64,000 nt of DNA, from NCBI RefSeq assembly GCF_051388935.1, contig NZ_JBPKBI010000002.1:1-64000 (forward strand), given 5' to 3'. This DNA is from Yinghuangia sp035454725. Lineage in GTDB: Bacteria > Actinomycetota > Actinomycetes > Streptomycetales > Streptomycetaceae. Shown here piece by piece: positions 55,992 through 64,000 of this stretch; the first letter of the stretch is position 1, and each line of letters starts with the position of its first letter. The notes under the pieces were generated by a model. It made no database searches and had not been told where the DNA came from. It was given only the letters and a program-made list of their open reading frames with translations. The position numbers and the translations under genes are program-made.

Positions 55992-56822
55992 GTGAACGAA
56001 GCGATCATGCTGCCGCATTCGCTCGACGAGGCCGTGCACGCGCTGGCCCGCGAGCCCGCCGTGTTGCCGGTGGCCGGCGGCACCGACCTGATGCCGCGCG
56101 TCAACGCCGGGCTGCTGCGCCCCCGGGGGCTTCTCGGCCTGTCCGGAATCGCCGAGCTGCGGCAGTGGCACTACGAAGGCCGACGCCTGTTGATCGGGGC
56201 CGGGGTCACCTGGGCCCGACTGGCGGGTCCCGACCTGGCGGCGCTCGTCCCGGCCCTGGCGACCGCGGCCCGGCAGCTCGGCACACCGCAGATCCGCATG
56301 ATGGGCACGATCGGCGGCAACCTGATCGCGCGGGCCCGTGAGGCGGACGCCGTCCCGGTCCTCGCCGCGTTGGAAGCGACCGTGTCGGTGCAGTCGGCGG
56401 GAGGCTCCCGCGAATTCGTGTGCGACGCCGCTCCCGCGGCCCACCTGCTGCCCGGCGAGTTGATCACCGGCGTCCGGCTTCCGGTGCTGCACGGGCCCCA
56501 GGAGTTCCTGAAGGCGCGCACGGCGCCGGGTTTCCACGCGACGCTGGCTCTGGTCGCGGACCCCGGCGCACGAGGCGTACGCTGCGCCGTCGGCGGAGTG
56601 CGTCCGGGCGCCGAGCGTACGCCCGGCGCGGAACGCTGGCTGGCCGACCGCGTGGACTTCGGCAGCGGCCGCCTCATCGATCCGGACGCCCCCGCCCGCT
56701 TCGGCGCGCTGGTCGCCGAGGAGCTGCCCCCCGGCGAGGGGTCGAGGACGGCACGGGCATACGAGGCACGCGTGGTCGCGGCACTGGCGAGGCGTGCGGC
56801 GGAAAGGGCGTTCGCGGTATGA
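55992..56822 (+). CDS. Xanthine dehydrogenase family FAD-binding subunit
   Basis: A 276-residue medium (CoxM/XdhB-like) subunit. FAD-binding sequences are LPVAGGTDLMPRVNAG and MMGTIGGNLIARA, and the CO-dehydrogenase flavoprotein C-terminal domain follows. It passes electrons from the Fe-S subunit to an acceptor. The GTG at 55992 has no ribosome site; TAGCGT nine bases upstream may be a -10 element. It is the first gene of a three-gene molybdenum hydroxylase operon. Confidence 0.88.
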   Translation: MNEAIMLPHSLDEAVHALAREPAVLPVAGGTDLMPRVNAGLLRPRGLLGLSGIAELRQWHYEGRRLLIGAGVTWARLAGPDLAALVPALATAARQLGTPQIRMMGTIGGNLIARAREADAVPVLAALEATVSVQSAGGSREFVCDAAPAAHLLPGELITGVRLPVLHGPQEFLKARTAPGFHATLALVADPGARGVRCAVGGVRPGAERTPGAERWLADRVDFGSGRLIDPDAPARFGALVAEELPPGEGSRTARAYEARVVAALARRAAERAFAV

Positions 56823-56913
56823 GGCGATGCGAGCGGGAGAACACGTTCGGGTGGCGGAGCCGGGCGGCGGCGAATGCGCGCCCGGGAGCCTGCGGCGGTG
56901 CGGGCGGACGCCG

Positions 56914-57993
56914 ATGACCGTGCCGCCGACCCCCGCCCCCGGGGGGTCGGCCGCCGATATCCCCGGCTTCGGCACGCCGGCGCCGGGGCGCAGCGCACCC
57001 GAGCCGCCGTACGACGCCGCCACCGACGACCCGAGTCAGGGCGCCGGTCACGATCCAGGCCGTTCCACGGGGCACGAGCCGACGTACGCCGCCCCCTATG
57101 GCGGCCAGGGCTCCTACGACGCCTACGACCCGGCATCCGAGATCGCGGCCACTTCCGGGTTTGGATTCCCCGTGCCGAGGCCTGCGGTCGCCCCCGTGCC
57201 CGACCCCGGCTTCCATGCGTCGGAACCGCCCCTGACCACAGGGGAGTTCGCCTCCGGAGCAGCGAGCCCGGCCGACACGGTCCCGCGGCCGGAGCCGGAG
57301 CCGATGCCCGTCGGCCACGCCGTCCCGACGGCGGCCCCGGTCGCCGACCCGGCCGGACTACCGCTCCACGCAACCGAGTTCGTGCCGAGCGACGGGTTCG
57401 GTACGGGTGCGCAGTTCCCGCCTTCGGTCGAACCTCCCTACCTGGTCGCGGACTTGCCGGGCGGTCCGGTGGTCTCGTACACGATCCGGGTCAACGGCAC
57501 GACGCAGGTGGTCGATCAGGCCTGGATCGGCGAGAACCTGCTGCACGTGTTGCGCGAACGGCTCGGCCTGCCCGGTGCGAAGGACGGCTGCGGGCAAGGA
57601 GTCTGCGGTGCCTGCACGGTCCTGGTCGACGGAGCGCCCGCGACCGCATGCCTGGTTCCCGCTGCGGCGCTCGGCGAGCGCGGCGTCACCACGATCGAGG
57701 GCGTATCCGCCCAAGGCGGGCTGCCGGTGGCGATCCAGCGGGCGTTGATCGACCACGGCGCGGTGCAGTGCGGCTTCTGCGTGCCGGGCATCGTGATGAG
57801 CGCGCACGCGCTGCTCAGCCGACTGCCGGGAGCCGACGAGCCGACGATCCGCCGCGCGCTGGCCGGACACCCCTGCCGCTGCGTCGGACCCAACCGCATG
57901 GTGGCGGCGGTGTGCGCGGTCGCCGCCGGCCAGGCCACCCAGCCCGCCGCGTCCCTCTTCGAGCCCGCCGACGCCTCGGAGCCGCAGGCATGA
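56914..57993 (+). CDS. Xanthine dehydrogenase family [2Fe-2S] subunit with long disordered N-terminus
   Basis: A 359-residue small subunit. About 195 N-terminal residues are Pro/Ala/Gly/Asp-rich with no visible fold. The last 165 carry the ferredoxin domain (C226, C231, C234, C246) and the helical domain with the second cluster (C286, C289, C321, C323). All eight cluster ligands are present. Usual family length is about 160, so the extension doubles it. ATG 56914 is used; ATG 56827 is also in frame. The stop overlaps the next start (ATGA). Confidence 0.88.
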   Translation: MTVPPTPAPGGSAADIPGFGTPAPGRSAPEPPYDAATDDPSQGAGHDPGRSTGHEPTYAAPYGGQGSYDAYDPASEIAATSGFGFPVPRPAVAPVPDPGFHASEPPLTTGEFASGAASPADTVPRPEPEPMPVGHAVPTAAPVADPAGLPLHATEFVPSDGFGTGAQFPPSVEPPYLVADLPGGPVVSYTIRVNGTTQVVDQAWIGENLLHVLRERLGLPGAKDGCGQGVCGACTVLVDGAPATACLVPAAALGERGVTTIEGVSAQGGLPVAIQRALIDHGAVQCGFCVPGIVMSAHALLSRLPGADEPTIRRALAGHPCRCVGPNRMVAAVCAVAAGQATQPAASLFEPADASEPQA

Positions 57994-60197
57994 CCGCCGC
58001 CGTCGAACGGCCGGACGCCGTCGCCAAGGCCCAGGGCCGCTTCTCCTACACCGCCGACCTGTGGGCGCCCGGCATGCTGTGGTGCGTTCTGGTGCGTTCC
58101 CCGCACCCGCACGCGCGCCTGCTGCGCATCGACGCGTCGCCCGCCTACGCCGTCCCCGGTGTGCACGCCGTCGTCACCGCGGCCGACCTGCCCGCGGAGG
58201 CGTACCACGGCCCGGTCGTCGCGGACTGCCCGGTCCTCGCGGCCGACGTCGTGCGGTTCGCCGGAGAGGCGGTCGCCGCGGTCGCCGCCGAGTCCCCGCA
58301 CGCGGCCCGGCTGGCGGCCGAGGCGGTACACGTCGAGTACGAGCCCCTGGAGGCGAGCCTCGATCCCGAACACGCCTTCGCGGGCGCTCCGTTGCATCCG
58401 GACGGCAACATCTTCCGGCACCTGGCCCTGCGGCACGGGCGACCGGTGCAAAGGCGTCCCGACGGCTCGCCGGTCGAAGAGGTCGTGGTCGAGGGCCTGT
58501 ACGACATCGAGGCCCAGGACCAGGCGAACCCCGCCACGGACGCCGCGCTCGCACTGCCGTGTGCCGACGGCGGCATCGAGTTGCACGCGTCGACGCAGTG
58601 GCCGCACGCGGACCGCGACCAGGTCGCGCAGTGCATCGGTCTGCCGCCCGGTTCCCTGCGCATCATGCCGACGGGCGTGGGCGGTTCGTCCGGCACACGG
58701 GAGGACGTTGGGCTGCTCGCCGTCGTCGCGTGGCTCGCGGCGCGGACCGGACGACCCGTCAAAAGCGTGGTGGAGCGCGCGGATGCGATCAGCGTCGGCG
58801 GTCACCGGCACGCCGCGCGCATGAAGTACACCCACCGGGCCGACAGCAACGGCCGGTTGCTCGCCGTCGAAGCGCAAATCGTCCTCGACGGCGGGGCGTA
58901 CGCGACCATGTCGCCCGAAGTCGTCGGCCGTCTCGCGGGATGCGCGACGGGCCCGTACATGGTTCCGCACGCCGTCGTCGACGCGTGGGCCGTGCGCACC
59001 AACAATCCGCCGGCCGGAACGATGCGCGGGCCGGGAGCGACCCAGGTGTGCTTCGCGTACGAGGCCCAAATGGACAAGCTCGCCGCCGCGTTGGGCATGG
59101 ACCCGGTCGAACTGCGCCTGCGCAACGCACTCAGCCAGGGCACCATGCTGACGACTGGCCAGGTACTTGAAGGCCCGGCGCCGGCGGGGGAGTTGCTACG
59201 GGCGGTCGCCGAAGCACCGCAGCCCGAAGGGGAACCGGCGCCGGGGCTTCGGCGCGGCACCGGGTACGCGGTCGGGTTGGTCCCGCTGCTCGGCATCGAG
59301 GGAGCCGACGACTCCGCCGCCGCCACCGTGCGCCTCGACCACGGTGTCGTCACCGTCACCTGCGCGGCCGTCGAAGTCGGCCAGGGGTTCACGTACTTGG
59401 TCCGCCGGATCGTCCACGAGGTACTGGGCGTGCCCGACGCGATCGTGCTGCCCGCGGGGACCGCGCTGCCCAGCGCGGGACCACCCGGCGTCGGCCGACA
59501 CACGATGCTCACCGCGAGCGCCGTCGACCAGGCCGCCCGCGACATCCGCAACCGGCTCCTGGCGCCGGTCGCCGCGCAGTACGGAATGACCGCGGCGCTG
59601 CTGGAGGTTCGCGACGGGCGCATCGTGTCGTACGACGGCCTGGTCGACCTGCCCGCGGCGCTCATCACCGAGGGCGTCGAGGTCGCCGCCACGGCCGGAG
59701 CCTGCCGCGCCCGGCACACCGAGCCGCTGGACGACGCCGGACAGGGCGACGCCTACCCCGCGGTGGCTTTCGCCGCCTGCCGCGCCGTCGTCGACGTCGA
59801 CCCCGACACCGGCGCGGTCCAGGTCGTCGACGTCACCGGCGCGTACGACGCGGGTCGCGTCCTGGACTCCACCCAGGCGCTCGCCCGCGTCGAAGGCGCG
59901 GTCGCCATGGGCATCGGCCTCGCCCTCACCGAGGACCTCGCCGCCGCGCGCCTCCACGGCCCCGTCGCCTGGGCCCAGCCGACGTCACTCGACGTCCCCC
60001 CGGTTCGCGTCGCCCGATGGCACGAAGAGCCCGAGCCCGGAGTCCCTCTGGGCGCCAAGGGACTCTCCGACGCCGCCGTCACGCCGGTCCCCGCCGCTGT
60101 CGCCGCCGCCGCCCGCAACGCCACGGGCCAGGAACTCCCCAGCCTCCCGCTCAGACCGAGAACCGTCGCCGGCCGGCGCATGGGCACGGGCCTGTAA
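57990..60197 (+). CDS. Xanthine dehydrogenase family molybdopterin-binding subunit
   Basis: A 735-residue large subunit of a molybdenum hydroxylase: N-terminal a/b hammerhead domain (KAQGRFSYTADLWAPGMLWCVLVRSPHPHARLL) and the two molybdopterin-binding domains. Three motifs are unusual. GGxFG is GGSSG (Ser234), RGFG is RGPG (Pro348), and the KGxGE catalytic-Glu motif is KGLSD (Asp694). The rest of the fold, including VEVGQGFTYLVRRIV, is intact. The enzyme may have altered substrate or no oxidase activity. It is coupled to the Fe-S gene by an ATGA overlap. Substrate unknown. Confidence 0.88.
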   Translation: MTAAVERPDAVAKAQGRFSYTADLWAPGMLWCVLVRSPHPHARLLRIDASPAYAVPGVHAVVTAADLPAEAYHGPVVADCPVLAADVVRFAGEAVAAVAAESPHAARLAAEAVHVEYEPLEASLDPEHAFAGAPLHPDGNIFRHLALRHGRPVQRRPDGSPVEEVVVEGLYDIEAQDQANPATDAALALPCADGGIELHASTQWPHADRDQVAQCIGLPPGSLRIMPTGVGGSSGTREDVGLLAVVAWLAARTGRPVKSVVERADAISVGGHRHAARMKYTHRADSNGRLLAVEAQIVLDGGAYATMSPEVVGRLAGCATGPYMVPHAVVDAWAVRTNNPPAGTMRGPGATQVCFAYEAQMDKLAAALGMDPVELRLRNALSQGTMLTTGQVLEGPAPAGELLRAVAEAPQPEGEPAPGLRRGTGYAVGLVPLLGIEGADDSAAATVRLDHGVVTVTCAAVEVGQGFTYLVRRIVHEVLGVPDAIVLPAGTALPSAGPPGVGRHTMLTASAVDQAARDIRNRLLAPVAAQYGMTAALLEVRDGRIVSYDGLVDLPAALITEGVEVAATAGACRARHTEPLDDAGQGDAYPAVAFAACRAVVDVDPDTGAVQVVDVTGAYDAGRVLDSTQALARVEGAVAMGIGLALTEDLAAARLHGPVAWAQPTSLDVPPVRVARWHEEPEPGVPLGAKGLSDAAVTPVPAAVAAAARNATGQELPSLPLRPRTVAGRRMGTGL

Positions 60198-60292
60198 GCG
60201 TTCGCCGGTCGGGTGCATCGCCGGTCCGGCTGCCCGGCTTTTGGGCGTGGCGGAGTTCGGGCGGGTGTTCGATCAAGCGGGGGGATTACGTC

Positions 60293-60320
60293 GGCAATGG
60301 GTATGAATTGCCCGTTTTTT
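60293..60320 (+). terminator. Possible terminator of the XDH-like operon
   Basis: A short 6-bp stem GGCAAT/ATTGCC (60293-60298 with 60307-60312) is followed by CCG and six T (60315-60320). The T run is good but the stem is weak. Confidence 0.4.
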
Positions 60321-60422
60321 GTGGGGCGTTGGTGAGCGGAGCGCTGCGGCGGCTCCGGTAGCCTGAGCCGTTCCTGTCAGTCGTTGGGAAGCCCTTCGGC
60401 TCGCCTGCCGGAGGGCTCCCGC

Positions 60423-62264
60423 ATGACCGCCGCTACGACCTCGTCCGTGCCCCCGTACGACCGGAGCGCTTCTTCAGCAGTGAGTACTTCAGCCGCGTCT
60501 CATCTCTCCCCCGCCTTCCCCGCCCGCGCCCCCTGGGGGACCGCCGGCAAGTTGCGTGCCTGGCAGCAGGCCGCCTTGGACGAGTATTTGGCGCGGGAGC
60601 CGCGTGACTTTCTCGCGGTGGCGACGCCGGGTGCGGGCAAGACGACTTTCGCGTTGCGGATCGCGTCCGAGCTGTTGGACCGCCGGGAGGTGCAGCAGCT
60701 CACCATCGTCGCGCCGACGGAGCACCTGAAGAAGCAGTGGGCCGAGGCGGCGGCGCGCATAGGGATCCGGATCGACCCCAACTACTCGGGCTCGTCGGGT
60801 CCCGCGAACCGCGAGTACCACGGTGTGGCGGTGACGTACGCGGGTGTCGGCGTGCACCCCATGCTGCACCGGCGGCGCGTGGAGAACCGCAAGACGCTGG
60901 TCATCCTCGACGAGATCCACCACGCCGGGGACAGCAAGTCGTGGGGTGAGGCGGTCTTCGAGGCGTTCGAGCCGGCCGCGCGCCGCCTCGCGCTCACCGG
61001 CACCCCGTTCCGCTCCGACACGAACCCGATCCCCTTCGTGACGTACGTCGAGGGCTCGGACGGCATCCGGCGCAGCGCGGCCGATTACACCTACGGCTAC
61101 GGCCACGCGTTGGCCGACCACGTCGTGCGGCCGGTCATCTTCATGTCGTACTCCGGCGAGATGCGTTGGCGGACCAAGGCCGGCGACGAGGTCGCGGCGA
61201 GCCTCGGCGAGCCGATGACCAAGGACGCGGTCAGCCAGGCGTGGCGCACCGCCCTCGACCCGCAGGGGGCGTGGATACAGCAGGTGCTGCGGGCCGCCGA
61301 CAAGCGCTTGACGGAGGTGCGCAAAGCGGTACCGGACGCGGGAGCTCTGGTGATCGCGACGGACCACGAGTCGGCGCGGGCGTACGCCAAGATGATCCGC
61401 GAGATCACCGGCCACCGCGCCACGGTGGTGCTGTCCGACGACACGGGCGCGTCGCGGAAGATCGAGGAGTTCAGCGAGGGCGACTCGCGGTGGATGGTCG
61501 CGGTCCGCATGGTCTCGGAAGGCGTCGACGTGCCGCGGCTGATCGTCGGGGTGTTCGCGACGACGATCTCGACGCCGCTGTTCTTCGCGCAGGCGGTCGG
61601 CCGTTTCGTACGCGCCCGGCGGCGCGGCGAGGTGGCGTCGGTGTTCCTGCCGTCGGTTCCGACGCTGCTCCAGCACGCGAACGAGATGGAGGTCGAGCGC
61701 GACCACGTGCTCGACCGGGAGAAGAAGGGCGACGGCGTCTTCGACGAGGAGGACGCCCTCCTGGCCGAGGCGAATGCGGAGAAGGACACGCCGGGGGACC
61801 AGGAGCAGTTCGCCTTCCAGGCGCTGGAGAGCGAGGCACGGTTCGACCGCGTGCTGTACGACGGCGCCGAATTCGGGCTCCAGGCGCACACCGGGAGCGA
61901 GGAGGAAGAGGAGTACCTGGGGATCCCGGGGCTGCTCGAACCCGATCAGGTGCAGATGCTGTTGCAGAACCGTCAGGCGCGGCAATTGGCGCGCAGCCGC
62001 AAGAAGCCGGACTCGGAGGCGGACCTCTCGGAGAAGCCGGCCGCCCAGCGTCCGGTGGTGACGCACCGTCAACTCTCCGGATTGCGCAAGGAGTTGAACA
62101 CCCTGGTTGCGGCGTGGCACCACCGCAGCGGGCAACCGCACGGCGTGATCCACAACGAACTGCGCCGGGCGTGCGGCGGACCGCCGCTCGCCCAGGCGTC
62201 GGCAGGGCAGATCCAGGACCGGATCACCAAGCTCCAGCAGTGGGCCACATCGGCGGGACGCTGA
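60423..62264 (+). CDS. Superfamily II DEAD/DEAH-box helicase
   Basis: A 613-residue SF2 helicase. Motif I is ATPGAGKTT (Lys73), motif II is LDEIHH, motif III is LTGTPFRSD, and the C-terminal RecA domain carries VRMVSEGVDVPRL and QAVGRFVRARR. An acidic region and a C-terminal helical part (RQLSGLRKELNTLVAAWHH ... GVIHNELRRACGGPP) follow. It resembles the stand-alone helicase common in Streptomyces; the substrate is unknown. ATG 60423 has GGAGG 7 nt upstream. Confidence 0.92.
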   Translation: MTAATTSSVPPYDRSASSAVSTSAASHLSPAFPARAPWGTAGKLRAWQQAALDEYLAREPRDFLAVATPGAGKTTFALRIASELLDRREVQQLTIVAPTEHLKKQWAEAAARIGIRIDPNYSGSSGPANREYHGVAVTYAGVGVHPMLHRRRVENRKTLVILDEIHHAGDSKSWGEAVFEAFEPAARRLALTGTPFRSDTNPIPFVTYVEGSDGIRRSAADYTYGYGHALADHVVRPVIFMSYSGEMRWRTKAGDEVAASLGEPMTKDAVSQAWRTALDPQGAWIQQVLRAADKRLTEVRKAVPDAGALVIATDHESARAYAKMIREITGHRATVVLSDDTGASRKIEEFSEGDSRWMVAVRMVSEGVDVPRLIVGVFATTISTPLFFAQAVGRFVRARRRGEVASVFLPSVPTLLQHANEMEVERDHVLDREKKGDGVFDEEDALLAEANAEKDTPGDQEQFAFQALESEARFDRVLYDGAEFGLQAHTGSEEEEEYLGIPGLLEPDQVQMLLQNRQARQLARSRKKPDSEADLSEKPAAQRPVVTHRQLSGLRKELNTLVAAWHHRSGQPHGVIHNELRRACGGPPLAQASAGQIQDRITKLQQWATSAGR

Positions 62265-62845
62265 CGGGAACTCCTCGCGACTTTGTGTTGATCGGCGAAA
62301 GGATTGCCTGTCTAAGCGTCCCGATGCCGAAGATTATTTGAACGATCTTCGTGGCGTGGCCGGCGCGCTCCTCCCCGCGGCGGTCTCCGCGCGTTGACCG
62401 GGGCGGCGACTCCGCCTACCGGACGGTAGGCACGGCATTCGGACCACCTGGCGTCCGCATGATGAGATCAACTTTCCGGTGCGCACGTGCCGACGGGCAA
62501 AAGTTCGCGGCATATGTCCGTATTTAATGCTGTCTGATGATGAGTTTGCTCTGAGATTCCGTCCACATTCCGGAAACTCGCTTACCAGCGGCGCACCCCC
62601 GAATTACCGTGATTGACGTCGGCCGCCCAACGGGACAGAAGCCCAACGCGGCCGGTGCAGCAGCCCGTACCTCTCGATGCGGGCGAGACCGACGAGTTGA
62701 CCGCGCAACGCACCAGGACCTGGTGCCGCGCAGCAGCATCGTGACCCGGCATCCGCCACAGGAACGCCCGGAGTCGCGCCGGTGGGGACTCCTGGGGGCT
62801 TCGTCACCCCGGGGGTGCAGAGCACGCGCGCAATGGAGGCTTCTC
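62265..62845 (+). other. Gene-free, relatively AT-rich spacer upstream of the IclR gene
   Basis: 581 bp with no supported gene. Its first half (about 62,270-62,560) is noticeably less GC-rich than flanking genes and holds a 6-bp inverted repeat GAAGAT/ATCTTC near 62330 and CTACCGGACGGTAG near 62416. A 22-codon frame from ATG 62460 is not called. The second half has a G-rich hairpin near 62786-62822. Confidence 0.5.
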
Positions 62846-63565
62846 GTGGCCGCGGAGACATCGCAGACCCTGGACCGAGGGCTCAAAGTCCTCGAACTAC
62901 TGGCCGACGCCCCCGAAGGGCTCACGGTGCCCGAGATCTCGGCGGCGCTCGGCGTCAACCGCACCGTCGTCTACCGCATCCTGGCCACCCTCGAACAGCA
63001 CAGCCTGATACGCCGCGACACCGGCGGCCGTACGCGCCTCGGCCTCGGCGCGCTCCAACTCGCCCGCCGCGCGCACCCGTTGGTACGCGACGCCGCAGTG
63101 CCGTGCCTGCGCCGGCTCGCCGAGGAGACCGGCGCGACCGCGCACCTGACCATCGTCGACGGCCTCGACGCGCTCGCCGTCGCGGTCGCCGAGCCGACGT
63201 GGACGGACTACCACGTCGCCTACCGCGTCGGATCGCGCCACCCGCTCGAACAAGGCGCCGCCGGACTCGCCATCCTCACCGCCCGCCGGGCGCGCGCCGG
63301 GCTCGACCCGGACGTGCCGTACGTCCACGTCCCCGGCGACGGACACCGCTCGGCCCCCGGCATCGCCGCCGCCGTCCCCGCGCTCGCCGGAGTCGAGGCG
63401 AGCGTCGGCGTGCTGTCGTTCGGCGAACTCGACGGCGAACGCCTCGGGCCCCGCGTCGCCGAGGCGGCCCTGGAGCTCGCCGAGACCCTGGGCGGCGGCC
63501 CGAAACTGCCCGCTCAGAGCGAGCAACCCGACCCCGACGAAGAAGGCGCCGTCCCGGCTCTGTGA
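62846..63565 (+). CDS. IclR family transcriptional regulator
   Basis: A 239-residue regulator. An N-terminal winged HTH (QTLDRGLKVLELLADAPEGLTVPEISAALGVNRTVVYRILATLE) is followed by the IclR effector-binding domain (ATAHLTIVDGLDALAVAVAEP ... RVGSRHPLEQGAAGLAIL) and an acidic C-terminus. It controls genes in response to a small metabolite; targets unknown. GTG 62846 has GGAGG 6 nt upstream. Confidence 0.93.
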   Translation: MAAETSQTLDRGLKVLELLADAPEGLTVPEISAALGVNRTVVYRILATLEQHSLIRRDTGGRTRLGLGALQLARRAHPLVRDAAVPCLRRLAEETGATAHLTIVDGLDALAVAVAEPTWTDYHVAYRVGSRHPLEQGAAGLAILTARRARAGLDPDVPYVHVPGDGHRSAPGIAAAVPALAGVEASVGVLSFGELDGERLGPRVAEAALELAETLGGGPKLPAQSEQPDPDEEGAVPAL

Positions 63566-63661
63566 GCCGCGGCCTGTCCGCTGCCTCAACACCGCCGCCG
63601 TGCCGCGTTCCCGCGCCTCGTCGCGGCCTCCCCGCCGCCCTCCGCCGCCGCGACGCGCTGA

Positions 63662-63667
63662 TTTAAT
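63662..63667 (+). promoter_or_regulatory. Candidate -10 element of a leaderless PDZ-protease transcript
   Basis: TTTAAT lies exactly 6 nt before GTG 63674 with no ribosome site; the first four T/A bases stand out in this GC-rich setting. Confidence 0.4.
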
Positions 63668-63673
63668 TCCTGC

Positions 63674-64000
63674 GTGGCCCGTTCCAAGCGCAACCTCGCC
63701 GTCTCCTTGCTGCTCGTCGTCATCCTCGGCGTCTTCGCGTTCGCCGTGCCGCTGCCGTACACGACGGTCACCCCCGGCGAGACCGCGGACGCCCTCGGAA
63801 CGGACGGGGCGGGCGTGCCGGTCATCCGCATCGAGGGCGCGACGCCGCAACCGACCGACGGCAAGCTCCTCGTCGTCACCATCCGGGCCACGAACCCGGA
63901 CCAGGACCTCTACCTGACCGACCTGTTCGACGCGTGGTGGGACCCGGACGAGGCGGCCGTCCCCAAGTCGTCGGTGTACCCGGAAGGCAAGTCGACGCAG
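63674..64000 (+). CDS. YlbL / Lon-like PDZ-domain serine protease, N-terminal part
   Basis: The gene runs off the window; 109 residues are visible. The N-terminal basic stretch and signal-anchor helix (NLAVSLLLVVILGVFAFAV) are followed by PLPYTTVTPGETADALG and LLVVTIRATNPDQDLYLTDLFDAWWDPDEAAVP. This matches the start of the actinobacterial S16-type YlbL family, whose PDZ and Lon-like protease domains should follow beyond the window. GTG 63674 gives MARSKRN. It follows the IclR gene in the same direction. Confidence 0.85.
   Translation, partial: MARSKRNLAVSLLLVVILGVFAFAVPLPYTTVTPGETADALGTDGAGVPVIRIEGATPQPTDGKLLVVTIRATNPDQDLYLTDLFDAWWDPDEAAVPKSSVYPEGKSTQ

Overview
The window is a gap-containing stretch of chromosome from a very high-GC Gram-positive actinomycete. 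Evidence for this is strong G/C bias at third codon positions, many GTG and some TTG starts, GGAGG-type ribosome sites, and actinobacterial marker genes (mtrA-mtrB-lpqB, long-form hpf, ftsE-ftsX, smpB-ssrA, GDH-180, DUF3039, DUF6912, an LAxTG sortase substrate). From memory, the order mtrA ... hpf ... secA ... GDH ... two Ser/Thr kinases ... prfB ... ftsEX ... smpB ... malic enzyme, HU, murA resembles the core chromosome of Streptomyces and relatives. I would place it in Streptomycetales and cannot name the genus. It looks like core chromosome: no insertion sequence, prophage, CRISPR array or tRNA gene was seen. The only non-coding RNA gene is tmRNA.

Layout. 1-6,700: a terminator and a small P-loop kinase, then a leftward five-gene operon with GTGA/ATGA overlaps (GPDPase-type membrane protein, DUF4129, DUF4350, MoxR ATPase, DUF58). 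6,886-15,311: rightward mtnA, mtrA, mtrB, lpqB, comF-like, hpf and a NarL-type regulator. 15,400-20,160: leftward YcaQ/AlkX-type glycosylase and a GNAT gene, then secA. 20,380-25,900: Rv3235-family protein, DUF6912, HAD hydrolase, P5C dehydrogenase, Uma2 endonuclease-like protein, and a small CBM48-like protein. 26,205-31,085: the 1,626-residue NAD-glutamate dehydrogenase. 32,047-39,231: an FHA-FtsK ATPase divergent from two membrane Ser/Thr kinases, the second broken by a poly-G run and 103 undetermined bases. 39,519-48,083: prfB, an LAATG wall protein, ftsE, ftsX, an M23 coiled-coil protein, an S41 protease, smpB and ssrA. 48,276-50,554: a PfkB sugar kinase and an AGE epimerase/isomerase. 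51,138-55,824: malic enzyme, HU, murA, YqgE and DUF3039. 55,992-60,197: a three-subunit xanthine-dehydrogenase-like enzyme. 60,423-64,000: SF2 helicase, IclR regulator and the start of a YlbL/Lon-like PDZ protease.

How the genes fit together. Much of the window concerns envelope growth and division: MtrAB-LpqB signalling, SecA, FtsEX with a neighbouring M23 coiled-coil protein, a sortase substrate, MurA and the kinase/FHA set. A second theme is ribosome rescue and hibernation (HPF, RF2, SmpB-tmRNA). A third is glutamate, proline and malate catabolism (P5C dehydrogenase, GDH, malic enzyme). I found no clearly new defence or mobile system. The items most worth checking are the altered active-site motifs of the molybdenum subunit, the apparently soluble EssC-like FHA-FtsK protein beside the two kinases, the out-of-frame ComF tail that runs into hpf, a repeated -10/6-nt/start-codon arrangement suggesting leaderless transcripts, and a terminator-like hairpin with no matching gene upstream of the AGE gene.
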